A DNA stretch of 64,000 bases. It comes from Lentzea albida. Lineage in GTDB: Bacteria > Actinomycetota > Actinomycetes > Mycobacteriales > Pseudonocardiaceae. The position numbers were made by a program, and so were the translations under genes. Positions 8,792 to 16,160 of this stretch are shown here, in pieces; position 1 is the first letter of the stretch; every line of letters starts with the position of its first letter. The DNA is taken from positions 1-64,000 of the forward strand of contig NZ_FOFV01000026.1 in NCBI RefSeq assembly GCF_900111005.1, in the 5' to 3' direction. The notes below the pieces were generated by a model. The model worked only from the letters and a program-made list of their open reading frames with translations. It searched no databases and was not told the DNA's origin.

Positions 8792-9203
8792 TTGGGTTCA
8801 AGGATAGTCAGGCCATGCGAATCGTTCGCGCCAATAACGGCCGGAGCGTGCCGGCGGGCGCTCGGTGCCGGGGTGGCCGGTGGGCTGACCTGGGACGACG
8901 GTGGTGACAGCCCACCTGTCGGCGGTGGGTGAGATCGCCGACTCCGGGTGCGGCCCGGTGAGCGGCGGGACGGACCGCCCCTCCGCTTTCCCACCGCCCT
9001 CCCTCCGGCTCCACCGAAGCTCCTCACCGCCCAGCCCCCGGTGCCCGGCCCCCTCCGCTTCCCGCCACCCGAGTCCTCCCCTACCGCACGCCTTCCTTCC
9101 GCTTCCCCCTCCATCCCCGGTCCGCAGCCCACCTCACCTCTGCCACACCCCCGATTCGCCTCCCGCACACCCCTGAACTGCGGCGATGCGCGGCCGTCCA
9201 AAA
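8792..9203. other. Intergenic region with a long pyrimidine-rich strand
   Basis: There is no convincing gene between the hrpA start and the DUF4240 promoter. From about 8975 to 9180 the plus strand is strikingly rich in C and T (runs such as CCCTCCCTCC, CCTTCCTTCC, CTTCCCCCTCC). No tRNA or structured RNA was recognised. The hrpA promoter must lie in the left part. Confidence 0.6.
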
Positions 9204-9226
9204 TTGTCAGACCCCCTCGCTAGCGT
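9204..9226 (+). promoter_or_regulatory. PafBC-type DNA-damage promoter (RecA-NDp motif)
   Basis: TTGTCAGAC at 9204-9212, eight bases, then TAGCGT at 9221-9226 fits the actinobacterial RecA-NDp promoter architecture TTGTCRGTG-N8-TAnnnT, which is activated by the WYL-domain PafBC complex independently of LexA. The TAGCGT ends 7 bases before the ATG at 9234, so the transcript should be leaderless. The last two bases of the upstream element (AC rather than TG) differ from consensus. Confidence 0.65.
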
Positions 9227-9233
9227 CTGCGGC

Positions 9234-9794
9234 ATGGACCTGAACGCGTTCTGGGGCCTGGTGGAGTCCTCCGCTGCGGGGGCGTCCAGCCAGGACGACC
9301 GGCTGGAGCGGCTGACGGCCGCGCTGGCCGCGCTGCCTGCGGGTGAGGTGGTGGAGTTCGCGGTGCGGCTCGACGAGGTGCGGCACCGGGTCGACACGTG
9401 GGCGCACTGGCACGCGGCGGATCTGATCTGCGGCGGGTTGTGCTCGGACGACGGGTTCTTCTACTTCCAGGCGTGGCTGGTGGGTCAGGGGCGGGCGGTG
9501 TTCGAGGCGGTGGCCTCGTCGCCGGACGCGCTGGCGGAGCTGCCTCACGTGCGGGTGCTGGCGTCGCGCGGTGGTGTGCACGCGTGGGCGGACGGGGACT
9601 GGCCGGACTGGGAGGGTCTCGACTACGTGGCGGCCGAGGCGTTCGACGGGGATCTGGAGGCGGAGCTGGCCTCGCGGGGGCTCGAGCTGCTCGCGTGGCC
9701 GGATCCGGTGGGTGAGTCGTGGGATTTCGCTGATCCGGCGGAGATCGCCGCGCGGGTGCCGCGGTTGGGTGCGTTGTTCGGGAAGGTGGCGTGA
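9234..9794 (+). CDS. DUF4240 domain protein, probably DNA-damage inducible
   Basis: The 186-residue soluble protein starts MDLNAFWGLVESS and includes VEFAVRLDEVRHRVDTW, ICGGLCSDDGFFYFQAWLVGQGR and a YVAAEAFDG segment, the pattern of DUF4240 (WGR-like neighbours in other bacteria). Function is unknown. An ATG upstream at 9186 would add 16 residues but would place the promoter motif inside the gene, so ATG 9234 is preferred. The next gene starts at its stop codon. The damage-type promoter links it to the SOS-independent response; that regulation is inference. Confidence 0.8.
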   Translation: MDLNAFWGLVESSAAGASSQDDRLERLTAALAALPAGEVVEFAVRLDEVRHRVDTWAHWHAADLICGGLCSDDGFFYFQAWLVGQGRAVFEAVASSPDALAELPHVRVLASRGGVHAWADGDWPDWEGLDYVAAEAFDGDLEAELASRGLELLAWPDPVGESWDFADPAEIAARVPRLGALFGKVA

Positions 9795-10120
9795 TGGACG
9801 TGCCGGTCGATGTGGTGGTGTGGCGGGCTCCCGGTCCGGCGTCGTTCCCGGAGGCGGCGGCCCGGTACGCGGAGTTGCGGTCCTCGCCGCTGGGCGCGTT
9901 CGAGCCGTCGGTGGCGGCGTTCGTGAGGGAGTTGCGGCAGACGTCGCCGGATCCCGCCTCGCCCGTGTCGTGGGACGAGGCGCTGACGGTGGGGGTGGAC
10001 GCGGTGATCGTGCACGTGGTGTGGCCGGGGCGGCGTCAGGTGCTGGAGCTGGTGGCGTTGCTGGCGTCGCGGCACGGGCTGGTGTGCTTCGAGCCCGCCC
10101 GCCAGGCGGCGATGTCCTGA
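9794..10120 (+). CDS. Hypothetical protein coupled to the DUF4240 gene
   Basis: The 108-residue protein begins MDVPVDVVVWRAPGPASFPEAAARYAELR and ends in a hydrophobic-rich stretch (VIVHVVWPGRRQVLELVALLASRHGL). No named family is recognised. Its ATG shares one base with the DUF4240 stop (TGATG), so both are translated from one message. Its 3' end overlaps the convergent deaminase gene by 85 bases, an unusually long tail-to-tail overlap. Confidence 0.7.
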   Translation: MDVPVDVVVWRAPGPASFPEAAARYAELRSSPLGAFEPSVAAFVRELRQTSPDPASPVSWDEALTVGVDAVIVHVVWPGRRQVLELVALLASRHGLVCFEPARQAAMS

Positions 10121-11064
10121 CGCAGCGCGGTCTTCGTGCTCTCGGGTGCGAAGGAGGCGTCGACGGCGTTGGTGGCGAGGTCCGCGAGGGTGTCGTCGTC
10201 GAAGCCGAGGTGGTCGCGCAGCAGCCGGTACTCGTCGGTGAGCGTGGTGCCGGTGGAGGCGGGGATGTCGGTGCTGAGCGTGACGGTCAGCCCGGCGTCG
10301 AGGAGTAGCGGCAGTGGATGAGAGGAGAGGGATTCGACCAGTCCCAGTGCGACGTTGGACGACGGGCAGGCCTCGAGCGGCACGGCGCGGTCCCGCAGCA
10401 GGGCGACGACTTCCGGGTCGTCGAGTGCGCGGAACCCGTGGCCGATGCGGTCGGCGAGCCCGACGGTCACGGCTTCGGCGACGCTGTGCGCCCCGCAGAT
10501 CTCTCCGGCGTGGTGCACGAGTCCGACTCCGGCGTCTCGCGCGGCGCGGAACACGTCGGTGAACGGGGTGAGCGGGTGGTCCTCCGCTCCGGCCATCCCG
10601 ATCGCGACGACCCGCGGGTGTGCGCGGGCGAGCCGCAGGGAGTCCTGAAACCGCGTGACCGAGCGTTTCCTGGGGTGGTCCACGATCACACGGCATTCGA
10701 TGCCGTGGGCGGCCTGTCCTGCGGCGAGCCCGGACAACACCGCCTCGAGCGGCATGTCCGGATCACCGAGCCGTTCTCCGTGCGCTGCCGCGGTGAACGT
10801 GACCTCGGCGTACCGGGTCCCCTGCGCTGCTTCCTCGGCGCAGAACTCGTACGCGATCCGGTGGAAGTCCCCGGCTCGCCGCAGGCAGTCCCGCACTGCG
10901 CCGTTGTGCGCGGCGAACTGCGCGAACCCGTCGAACGTGCCGGCCTGCACGGCCGGCACGTCGATGCCGTGGTCCTCGGCGAGTTCCGCGAGGGTGTCCG
11001 GGCGGACGGTGCTTTCGAGGTGCACGTGCAGGTGGGCCTTGGGCAACGTCGCGAGATCACGCAT
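10036..11064 (-). CDS. Adenosine deaminase-family protein
   Basis: The product has 342 residues. Metal-site motif HLHVHLE (His11, His13), HHAGE (184-188) and RIGHG (206-210) are those of the adenosine/AMP deaminase family of TIM-barrel zinc hydrolases. The usual C-terminal (S/N)TDDP motif reads STDIP (264-268): the zinc-ligand Asp is kept but the second Asp, which contacts the purine, is Ile. The Gly after HLE is also Ser. It may therefore act on a different nucleoside or modified base. The last roughly 28 codons run antisense through the end of the neighbouring gene and look like an extended tail. Confidence 0.88.
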   Translation of the reverse strand: MRDLATLPKAHLHVHLESTVRPDTLAELAEDHGIDVPAVQAGTFDGFAQFAAHNGAVRDCLRRAGDFHRIAYEFCAEEAAQGTRYAEVTFTAAAHGERLGDPDMPLEAVLSGLAAGQAAHGIECRVIVDHPRKRSVTRFQDSLRLARAHPRVVAIGMAGAEDHPLTPFTDVFRAARDAGVGLVHHAGEICGAHSVAEAVTVGLADRIGHGFRALDDPEVVALLRDRAVPLEACPSSNVALGLVESLSSHPLPLLLDAGLTVTLSTDIPASTGTTLTDEYRLLRDHLGFDDDTLADLATNAVDASFAPESTKTALRQDIAAWRAGSKHTSPCRDASNATSSST

Positions 11065-11115
11065 GGGACGCGACGCTACCCAGGCCGACGGGCCGCACGC
11101 CTGGGGATTTTCGCC

Positions 11116-11139
11116 GTGTCACCCGCCGAGGGGTGACAC
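11116..11139 (-). terminator. Hairpin between hydrolase and deaminase genes
   Basis: GTGTCACCC (11116-11124) pairs with GGGTGACAC (11131-11139) over a 6-base loop. On the minus strand it follows the hydrolase stop (11167) and is itself followed by GGCGAAAATC, so it probably ends that transcript before the deaminase gene. Confidence 0.65.
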
Positions 11140-11166
11140 AGCATGTCCTGGTGCGGCACGGTCGCG

Positions 11167-11874
11167 TTACCGGGCGAGGAATGCCACGGCGGCGTCGAGT
11201 TCGTGCTCGGGCACGTCGCCGTGTCCTCCAGGGTTGGCGTGCAACGACTTCCCGGGCGCGGCGAAGGCGTCGAACAGCGCCAGTCCGGCGTCGCGGCCGA
11301 CGAGCCGGTCGTCCCACTGCAGCAGGAACCGGACGGGCACGGTGATCGCCCTGGCGGCGGTCACGAGTGCGTCGGTGGCGCCGATCAACCCGAACACGGC
11401 GGTGTCGACGCGGGGTTCGCGGGCGACGAGCGGGATGCCGATGGCGCTGCCCATCGACGTGCCCCAGAACCCCACGTGGTCGCCGAGATCGGGCAGGGCG
11501 TCGAGCAGCGACCGCCACTCCGGGATCGCACGGGTGGCCTGCAGGGCGTTGTACTCGGCGAGGATCGCGGAGGCGTCGCGCCCGCGGGCGAGGGCGGCGC
11601 GGATCTCGGTGATGTACCGGTCGTCCTCGGTGGTGCGGGGGCGGTCGCCGTGGGCGGGTGAGTCGAGGGTGATGACGGCGAGTCCGGCGGCGGTGCACCG
11701 GTGGGCGCGGTCCACGGTGCGGGCGGCTCGTTTGTGCTGGCCACCACCGTGGGCGCTGAGCACGAGGCCCGCGGGGTCGCCGGGTGGGGTCCACAGCACG
11801 CCGGGGACGCCGTCGTGGGTGAAGTCGCGTTCGATGGTGCCGTCGGGGGACGTCGTGGTGGAGCTGAAGCGCAT
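11167..11874 (-). CDS. Alpha/beta hydrolase (dienelactone-hydrolase-like)
   Basis: This 235-residue single-domain alpha/beta hydrolase has an oxyanion region SAHGGGQHK, nucleophile elbow GTSMG (138-142, Ser140), a probable acid in QWDDR (about 188) and a catalytic His in GGHGD (His218). There is no signal peptide, so it is cytoplasmic; substrate is unknown (ester or lactone type). It has an unusually long leader for this window (about 200 bases to the divergent DUF4180 gene) with GGAGCGCTCC-type inverted sequences. A hairpin follows the gene. Confidence 0.85.
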   Translation of the reverse strand: MRFSSTTTSPDGTIERDFTHDGVPGVLWTPPGDPAGLVLSAHGGGQHKRAARTVDRAHRCTAAGLAVITLDSPAHGDRPRTTEDDRYITEIRAALARGRDASAILAEYNALQATRAIPEWRSLLDALPDLGDHVGFWGTSMGSAIGIPLVAREPRVDTAVFGLIGATDALVTAARAITVPVRFLLQWDDRLVGRDAGLALFDAFAAPGKSLHANPGGHGDVPEHELDAAVAFLAR

Positions 11875-12090
11875 GGGAGGAGCCTTTCGGGGCTGCTGGA
11901 GCGCTCCCGTGGCGACGCGCTGAAGGTGTCAGGCCACTACGAGGGAGGAGCGCCCATCCGGGTTGACCGCGTTGATGGGACTCACCTCCTCGGGCCGTTC
12001 GCGTGGGCCGGACCCTACCAAGCGGTGATCACCGGCCGCAGCGGAATTCGGCGCGACAGCGGGTGTGGGCGGCGATTAGGTTGCGGTGCC

Positions 12091-12462
12091 ATGCCTGATG
12101 TTGTGCAGACGCGCCACGGCGCGACGATGCTGATGTGCGCCCCGGACGGCCCGAAGATCGCCGACGAGCAGTCCGCCGTGGACCTGATCGGCACGTTGTG
12201 GGGCCAGGACGTGCAGTGGCTGGTGCTGCCGGTGCAGCGGTTGCCGCAGGACTTCTTCGTGTTGCGCACGCGGGTGGCGGGCGCGGTGGTGCAGAAGATG
12301 CAGCAGTACGGGTACCGGGTCGCGGTGGTCGGGGACATCTCCGGTCACGTGGAGGCGAGCACGGCGCTGCGGGACTTCGTCTACGAGTCGAACCGGGGCC
12401 GGCAGCTGTGGTTCGTGCGGGACGAGACGGAGCTGGACGCACGCCTGCACGACGCGGCCTGA
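12091..12462 (+). CDS. DUF4180 domain protein
   Basis: The 123-residue protein includes DGPKIADEQSAVDLIG, VLPVQRLPQDFFVLRTRVAGAVVQKMQQYGYRVAVVGDIS and LRDFVYESNRGRQLWFV. The segment DFFxLRTxxAGxxxQKxxxYxxRxAVVGD is characteristic of DUF4180, a small STAS-like fold protein of unknown role found singly in many actinobacteria. ATG at 12091 is the first in-frame methionine and no Shine-Dalgarno is evident, so translation may be leaderless. Confidence 0.85.
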   Translation: MPDVVQTRHGATMLMCAPDGPKIADEQSAVDLIGTLWGQDVQWLVLPVQRLPQDFFVLRTRVAGAVVQKMQQYGYRVAVVGDISGHVEASTALRDFVYESNRGRQLWFVRDETELDARLHDAA

Positions 12463-12477
12463 CCACAGCGAACGGAC

Positions 12478-12500
12478 CTATTGCAACTCACTGGCAATAG
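12478..12500. promoter_or_regulatory. Inverted repeat upstream of threonine aldolase
   Basis: CTATTGC (12478-12484) and GCAATAG (12494-12500) are perfect arms around a 9-base spacer, ending 14 bases before the ATG at 12515. The TTGC-N9-GCAA layout looks like a regulator-binding site (GntR/MarR-like spacing). The nearby TAGGCT could be the -10 of a leaderless transcript. Confidence 0.55.
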
Positions 12501-12514
12501 CTAGGCTGGGTGGC

Positions 12515-13561
12515 ATGGACATCCGCCGTTCCCTGTCGCAGCACAGCGGCCCGCGCAAGTCGCCCCACGAGCTCGCCCGCCGGCTCGCCGCGTACGTCAC
12601 GCCCGAGACCCGTCCGGAGGATCCGGTGCGGGAGCTGGAACTGCGGGTCGCGGACCTGCTCGGCAAGCCGGCGGCGTTGTTCTTCCCGTCGGGAACGATG
12701 GCGCAGCAGGTGGCGCTGCGGGTGCACGCCGAACGCACGGGCCGGCGCGCGTTCGCCGGGCATCCGCAGACGCACCTGCACGTGTGGGAGAACCAGGGCT
12801 ACACCGCCCTGCACGGTCTGCGGTTCCACCCGGTCGGCGACCGCAACGAACTGTTCGGCCTCGACGACCTCAAGGCGGTGCACGAGCCTCTCGCGGCCGT
12901 GGTGTTCGAGCTGCCGCAACGCGACATCGGCGGTGTCCTGCCCGCGTTCGGGGACCTGGCGGCGCAGGTGAGGTGGACCAGGGAGTCCGGGGCGGCCGCG
13001 CACTGCGACGGCGCGAGGCTGTGGGAGGCGCAGACCGGCTACGACGCCACGTTCGCCGAGATCGCCGCCCTGTTCGACACGGTCTACGTGTCGCTCTACA
13101 AAGGACTCGAAGGCGTGCGGGGCGCGGTGCTCGCCGGGGACGCCGAGACGATCGGGCAGGCCGCGGTGTGGCGGCGCCGGATGGGCGGCGCGATCGCGGA
13201 CGCCTGGCCGCTCGCGGCGATCGCCCTGATCGGCATGGACACGAACCTGCCGCGCATGGCCGAGTTCCGGCGGCACGCGCGGGCGATCGCCGAGGCGATC
13301 AACGCCGACGGGTTCGCGCACACGACCCCGGACGTGCCCGCCACTCCCCTGTTCCACGTCCACCTGCCGATGTCGCGCCACGACGCGCAGAAGGCCGCCC
13401 AGCACCTCACCGGGGAGACCGGGATCAGGCTGTTCCTCTACGCGCGGTCGAACCCGGACCCGCGCCGCTGCAGCTTCGAGGTGAGCATCGGTGTCAGCGG
13501 CCTGGAGTTCACGCCGCACGAGGTCGTGGAGTTGATCAAGGGACTACCATCTCGGGTGTGA
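12515..13561 (+). CDS. Low-specificity threonine aldolase / beta-eliminating lyase family
   Basis: The 348-residue protein is a PLP-dependent fold-type I enzyme. Diagnostic features are FFPSGTMAQQVALR (phosphate site), HCDGARLWE (163-171, Asp165 contacts the pyridine nitrogen) and SLYKGLEG with Lys196 as the Schiff-base lysine. Such enzymes split threonine or allo-threonine to glycine and acetaldehyde. Its stop overlaps the start of the recombinase gene (GTGA), an odd partnership for a metabolic enzyme. Confidence 0.9.
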   Translation: MDIRRSLSQHSGPRKSPHELARRLAAYVTPETRPEDPVRELELRVADLLGKPAALFFPSGTMAQQVALRVHAERTGRRAFAGHPQTHLHVWENQGYTALHGLRFHPVGDRNELFGLDDLKAVHEPLAAVVFELPQRDIGGVLPAFGDLAAQVRWTRESGAAAHCDGARLWEAQTGYDATFAEIAALFDTVYVSLYKGLEGVRGAVLAGDAETIGQAAVWRRRMGGAIADAWPLAAIALIGMDTNLPRMAEFRRHARAIAEAINADGFAHTTPDVPATPLFHVHLPMSRHDAQKAAQHLTGETGIRLFLYARSNPDPRRCSFEVSIGVSGLEFTPHEVVELIKGLPSRV

Positions 13562-14676
13562 GCCTGCCCGAACCCGTCCAGCACGCCCTGGTCAGGGTCT
13601 CGCACTCGGTGCTGATCGACGTCGACGCGCTCGCGAGCGTGCGCGAGAGGTTCGACGACGAGCAGGCCGCGTCGCTGAGCGGCTACCTGCGCAGCGCCCA
13701 GTCCCCCAACACCGTGCGGGCCTACCGGTCGGACTGGATTGCGTGGGCGGGCTGGTGCCAGGCCGAGGGCCGTCAGGCGTTGCCGGCCGACCCGCTCGAC
13801 GTCGCGGTGTACCTGGCGGTCGCCGCGGACACGCTCAAGCCCGACGGCACGCCCGCGTTCGGCGCCTCGACCCTGGAACGCAAGTCCGCGGCGATCTCCG
13901 CCGTGCACGCGGCGAACGGCCTGCCGAGCCCGACCCGCAGCGACGTCGTGCGGCTGACATTGCGCGGTATCCGCCGCACGCGCAAAACACAGCCACGCCG
14001 CAAACGGCCCGTGCTGCTCGACACCCTCGAAGCACTGCTGCACGAACGCCCGCAGCACGGCCCGGCGCGCGCGAGGGACGCCCTGCTGCTGCTGGTCGGC
14101 TTCGCGGGCGCGCTGCGGCGCAGCGAACTGGCCGCGATCGAGTTCGACGACGTCACGGTCGACCTCGACCCGCGCACCCACGAACCGCTGCTGCTGATCC
14201 GGCTGGGCACGACCAAGACCGACCAGACGGGCAAGCACCAGCAGTCGGTGGTCCTGCCGCGCGGCAGCAGACGCCCGACCTGCCCGGTGTGCGCGTTCGC
14301 GGACTGGGCCGACGTCCTCGACGGCCGCGAGATCTCCGAGACCGGCCTGCACCGCTGCCACGGCTACCAGCAGACCGGGCGCCGCGGCGCGGTGTTCCCG
14401 ATCATCAACCGGCACGGCGGCATCAGCGGCAAGGCCATGTCGGGCCGCGCGGTGGCGGAGCTTGTCAAGCGGTACGCGGTGCGGGCGGGCCTGGACCCGG
14501 ACCTGTTCGGCGGGCACTCGCTGCGGGCCGGGTTCGCGACGCAGGCGGCGCTGGGCGGGGCGAGCGACCGGGAGATCATGCGCCAGGGCCGCTGGACCAA
14601 CCCGCGCACGGTGCACCGCTACATCCGCACCGCGAACCCCCTGGAAGACAACGCCGTCACCCGTCTGGGCCTCTGA
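13558..14676 (+). CDS. Tyrosine recombinase / site-specific integrase (solitary)
   Basis: The 372-residue protein has an N-terminal SAM-like DNA-binding domain (SPNTVRAYRSDWIAW) and a C-terminal catalytic domain. Expected catalytic residues are visible: Arg187 in ALRRSEL, Lys220 in GTTKTDQTG, His320/Arg323 in GGHSLRAG and nucleophile Tyr355 in VHRYIRTAN. An insertion with Cys and His (TCPVCAFADW, HRCHGY) resembles a small zinc-binding loop. The GTG start lies in the stop codon of the threonine aldolase gene, so translation is coupled. No excisionase, tRNA or other element gene is beside it, so it looks like a resident recombinase rather than part of an intact mobile element. Confidence 0.9.
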   Translation: MSLPEPVQHALVRVSHSVLIDVDALASVRERFDDEQAASLSGYLRSAQSPNTVRAYRSDWIAWAGWCQAEGRQALPADPLDVAVYLAVAADTLKPDGTPAFGASTLERKSAAISAVHAANGLPSPTRSDVVRLTLRGIRRTRKTQPRRKRPVLLDTLEALLHERPQHGPARARDALLLLVGFAGALRRSELAAIEFDDVTVDLDPRTHEPLLLIRLGTTKTDQTGKHQQSVVLPRGSRRPTCPVCAFADWADVLDGREISETGLHRCHGYQQTGRRGAVFPIINRHGGISGKAMSGRAVAELVKRYAVRAGLDPDLFGGHSLRAGFATQAALGGASDREIMRQGRWTNPRTVHRYIRTANPLEDNAVTRLGL

Positions 14677-15041
14677 TTCTGTGAGCCACATCTCACGCAG
14701 CGTAGTTAACTGTAAACAAGATCCCTCCGGCAGGACTGGACCGGACAGAGCAGCCCGCTAGGCCACAAGCAGGATCGAAGTGGAAAGTTTCCGCTTTGTT
14801 TCCACACCCCGTGAGCTGCTCTTTTGCCGTCCGATCCGTCCGAATCCCGCCTGTCTGACCAGCGCACGAGCGCAATTCGTGAATCGGTCTCGCACTCTGG
14901 GAGTGGCACGAACACGTGCACCGACAGCAATACGATCACCACACCCGGTCATCGACGATGGTCGGGTCGTTCCACCGGTGATCACCCCGGCCCCCTGTAA
15001 CGCCGGAGCGAACACCCCCTGCAGCGGAACAAGGAGCGTTC
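14677..15041. other. Gene-poor, relatively AT-rich gap after the recombinase
   Basis: No supported gene. It contains GTTAACTGTAAAC-type sequence (about 14705), a 7-bp hairpin GTGGAAA/TTTCCAC (14780-14805) that may end the recombinase transcript, and then the leader of a possible small ORF. The low GC next to a recombinase makes it a place to look for an att or recombinase-binding site; no repeat proving this is seen. Confidence 0.5.
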
Positions 15042-15149
15042 ATGAAGAGCGTCACCACGCGACTCGGAGCTCTGCACGCGACAGCCGGGCAGGCGGAGAC
15101 GACCTCTCCCGCCCCCGGCCCGTCCCGCCGAGCACCGCTCGCCTCCTAG
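15042..15149 (+). CDS. Possible small protein, 35 residues
   Basis: ATG at 15042 is preceded by AAGGAG at an ideal spacing (about 5 nt), the best ribosome-binding site in the neighbourhood. The frame starts MKSVTTRLGALHAT and ends in a Pro/Ser/Arg-rich tail before TAG. There is no hydrophobic segment and only one region of possible structure. It could be a leader peptide or a small unknown protein; no maturation enzyme is adjacent to suggest a RiPP precursor. Evidence is the ribosome-binding site and intact short frame only. Confidence 0.35.
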   Translation: MKSVTTRLGALHATAGQAETTSPAPGPSRRAPLAS

Positions 15150-15228
15150 AACCACGCGGGATCCGCCGCAGGAACGCCGAGGTCCGGACCGACCCCCTGC
15201 ACGGTCCGGGCCTCGGCACAGCGGCGGC

Positions 15229-15678
15229 TCAGGGCTCCAGGTCGGTCGCCGCCAGGAACGACCCGTCCATGTGGAACGGCACCGACTCGTGCGAGTGCGT
15301 CACCAGCCACCGCCCCTCACGCCGCCGCAGCCCCACCGTCACGCGCATCCACATCGAGAACCCCTGCGGATACCCGACCGGCACCGCCGCCAGCCGCGCC
15401 AGCCCGTGCGCGAACGCCACGTCCCCGGACACCACCACCTCGAGATCGCGGTGCTCCAGCGTGATCGGCCCGTCGAACCCGGCCATCCACCCCGCCACCG
15501 CCTCCGGGTCCCGCGCGTCCAGCCCCGTGTTCCGCAACGGCGGCGCCAGCGTGCACGTCACCGCGTCCCCCGCGAACCGCGCCACCACCCGTCCCGGATC
15601 CCGCAGCCGCATGCCCTCCTCCTGCTCGGTGAACAACGCCAGGATCTCGGCCTCGTCCCGCACCAACGTCCGAGTCAT
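15229..15678 (-). CDS. SnoaL-like / DUF4440 (SgcJ-EcaC type) protein
   Basis: The 149-residue protein of the NTF2-like cone fold includes VRDEAEILALFTEQEEGMRLRDPGRVVARFAGDAV, the 'two-helix plus sheet' opening of this family, and WMRVTVGLRRREGRWLVTHSHESVPFHMD, its signature C-terminal strand with His residues. Members bind small hydrophobic ligands or act as polyketide cyclases and epoxide hydrolases; this one has no assigned substrate. ATG 15678 is chosen because GGAGG lies 6 nt upstream. It is divergent from the DGPF-ECF42 pair by about 100 bases, so the sigma factor may control it. Confidence 0.85.
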   Translation of the reverse strand: MTRTLVRDEAEILALFTEQEEGMRLRDPGRVVARFAGDAVTCTLAPPLRNTGLDARDPEAVAGWMAGFDGPITLEHRDLEVVVSGDVAFAHGLARLAAVPVGYPQGFSMWMRVTVGLRRREGRWLVTHSHESVPFHMDGSFLAATDLEP

Positions 15679-15785
15679 CTCACAACCTCCGTCTCGAAGT
15701 GACACTCCGATGTCGAGACACGGCCCGCGGTCTCGACACGGCGGTGAGAAGATTTTTCGGGCGACCAGCCACGAGGAGGCCGGAA

Positions 15786-16160
15786 GTGAAGTACCTGATC
15801 CTCATCTACAGCAACCCCAAGTCGCGGGCCGCGTGGGACAAGCTCACCGAAGAACAGCAGCGCAAGTTCGGCCAGGACCACTACGACCTCACCGACAAGC
15901 TCCGCGCCTCCGGGGAACTCGTCGTCAGCGAAGGCCTGCCCGGCCCCGAGACCGGCAAGGGCGTCAGCATCCGAAACGGCGAGGTCGTCGTCACCGACGG
16001 GCCCTTCGCCGAGGCCAAGGAGTACCTCGCCGGCTTCTACCTCGTCGAAGCCGACACGATCGACCAGGTCATCGCCCACGCCGCCACCCTGCCCGACGCC
16101 CACAACGACGGCATCGAGGTCCGCCCCGTCTGGGACATGTCGATGCTGGACGGCGCGTGA
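15786..16160 (+). CDS. YCII/DGPF-domain protein partner of the ECF42 sigma factor
   Basis: The 124-residue YCII-like protein has the family hallmark DGPFAEAKEYLAGFYLVE. The GTG start at 15786 follows GAGGAGG by 6 nt. DGPF proteins are the conserved partner of group ECF42 sigma factors, normally cotranscribed and thought to be part of their regulon; biochemical role is not established. Its TGA overlaps the sigma-factor GTG by 4 bases. Confidence 0.9.
   Translation: MKYLILIYSNPKSRAAWDKLTEEQQRKFGQDHYDLTDKLRASGELVVSEGLPGPETGKGVSIRNGEVVVTDGPFAEAKEYLAGFYLVEADTIDQVIAHAATLPDAHNDGIEVRPVWDMSMLDGA

Noticed and set aside
5612..8932. 1106-codon plus-strand open frame opposite hrpA
   Set aside because: Composition is Val/Asp/Gly/Leu-rich without motifs; it is the antisense shadow of a well-conserved helicase gene.
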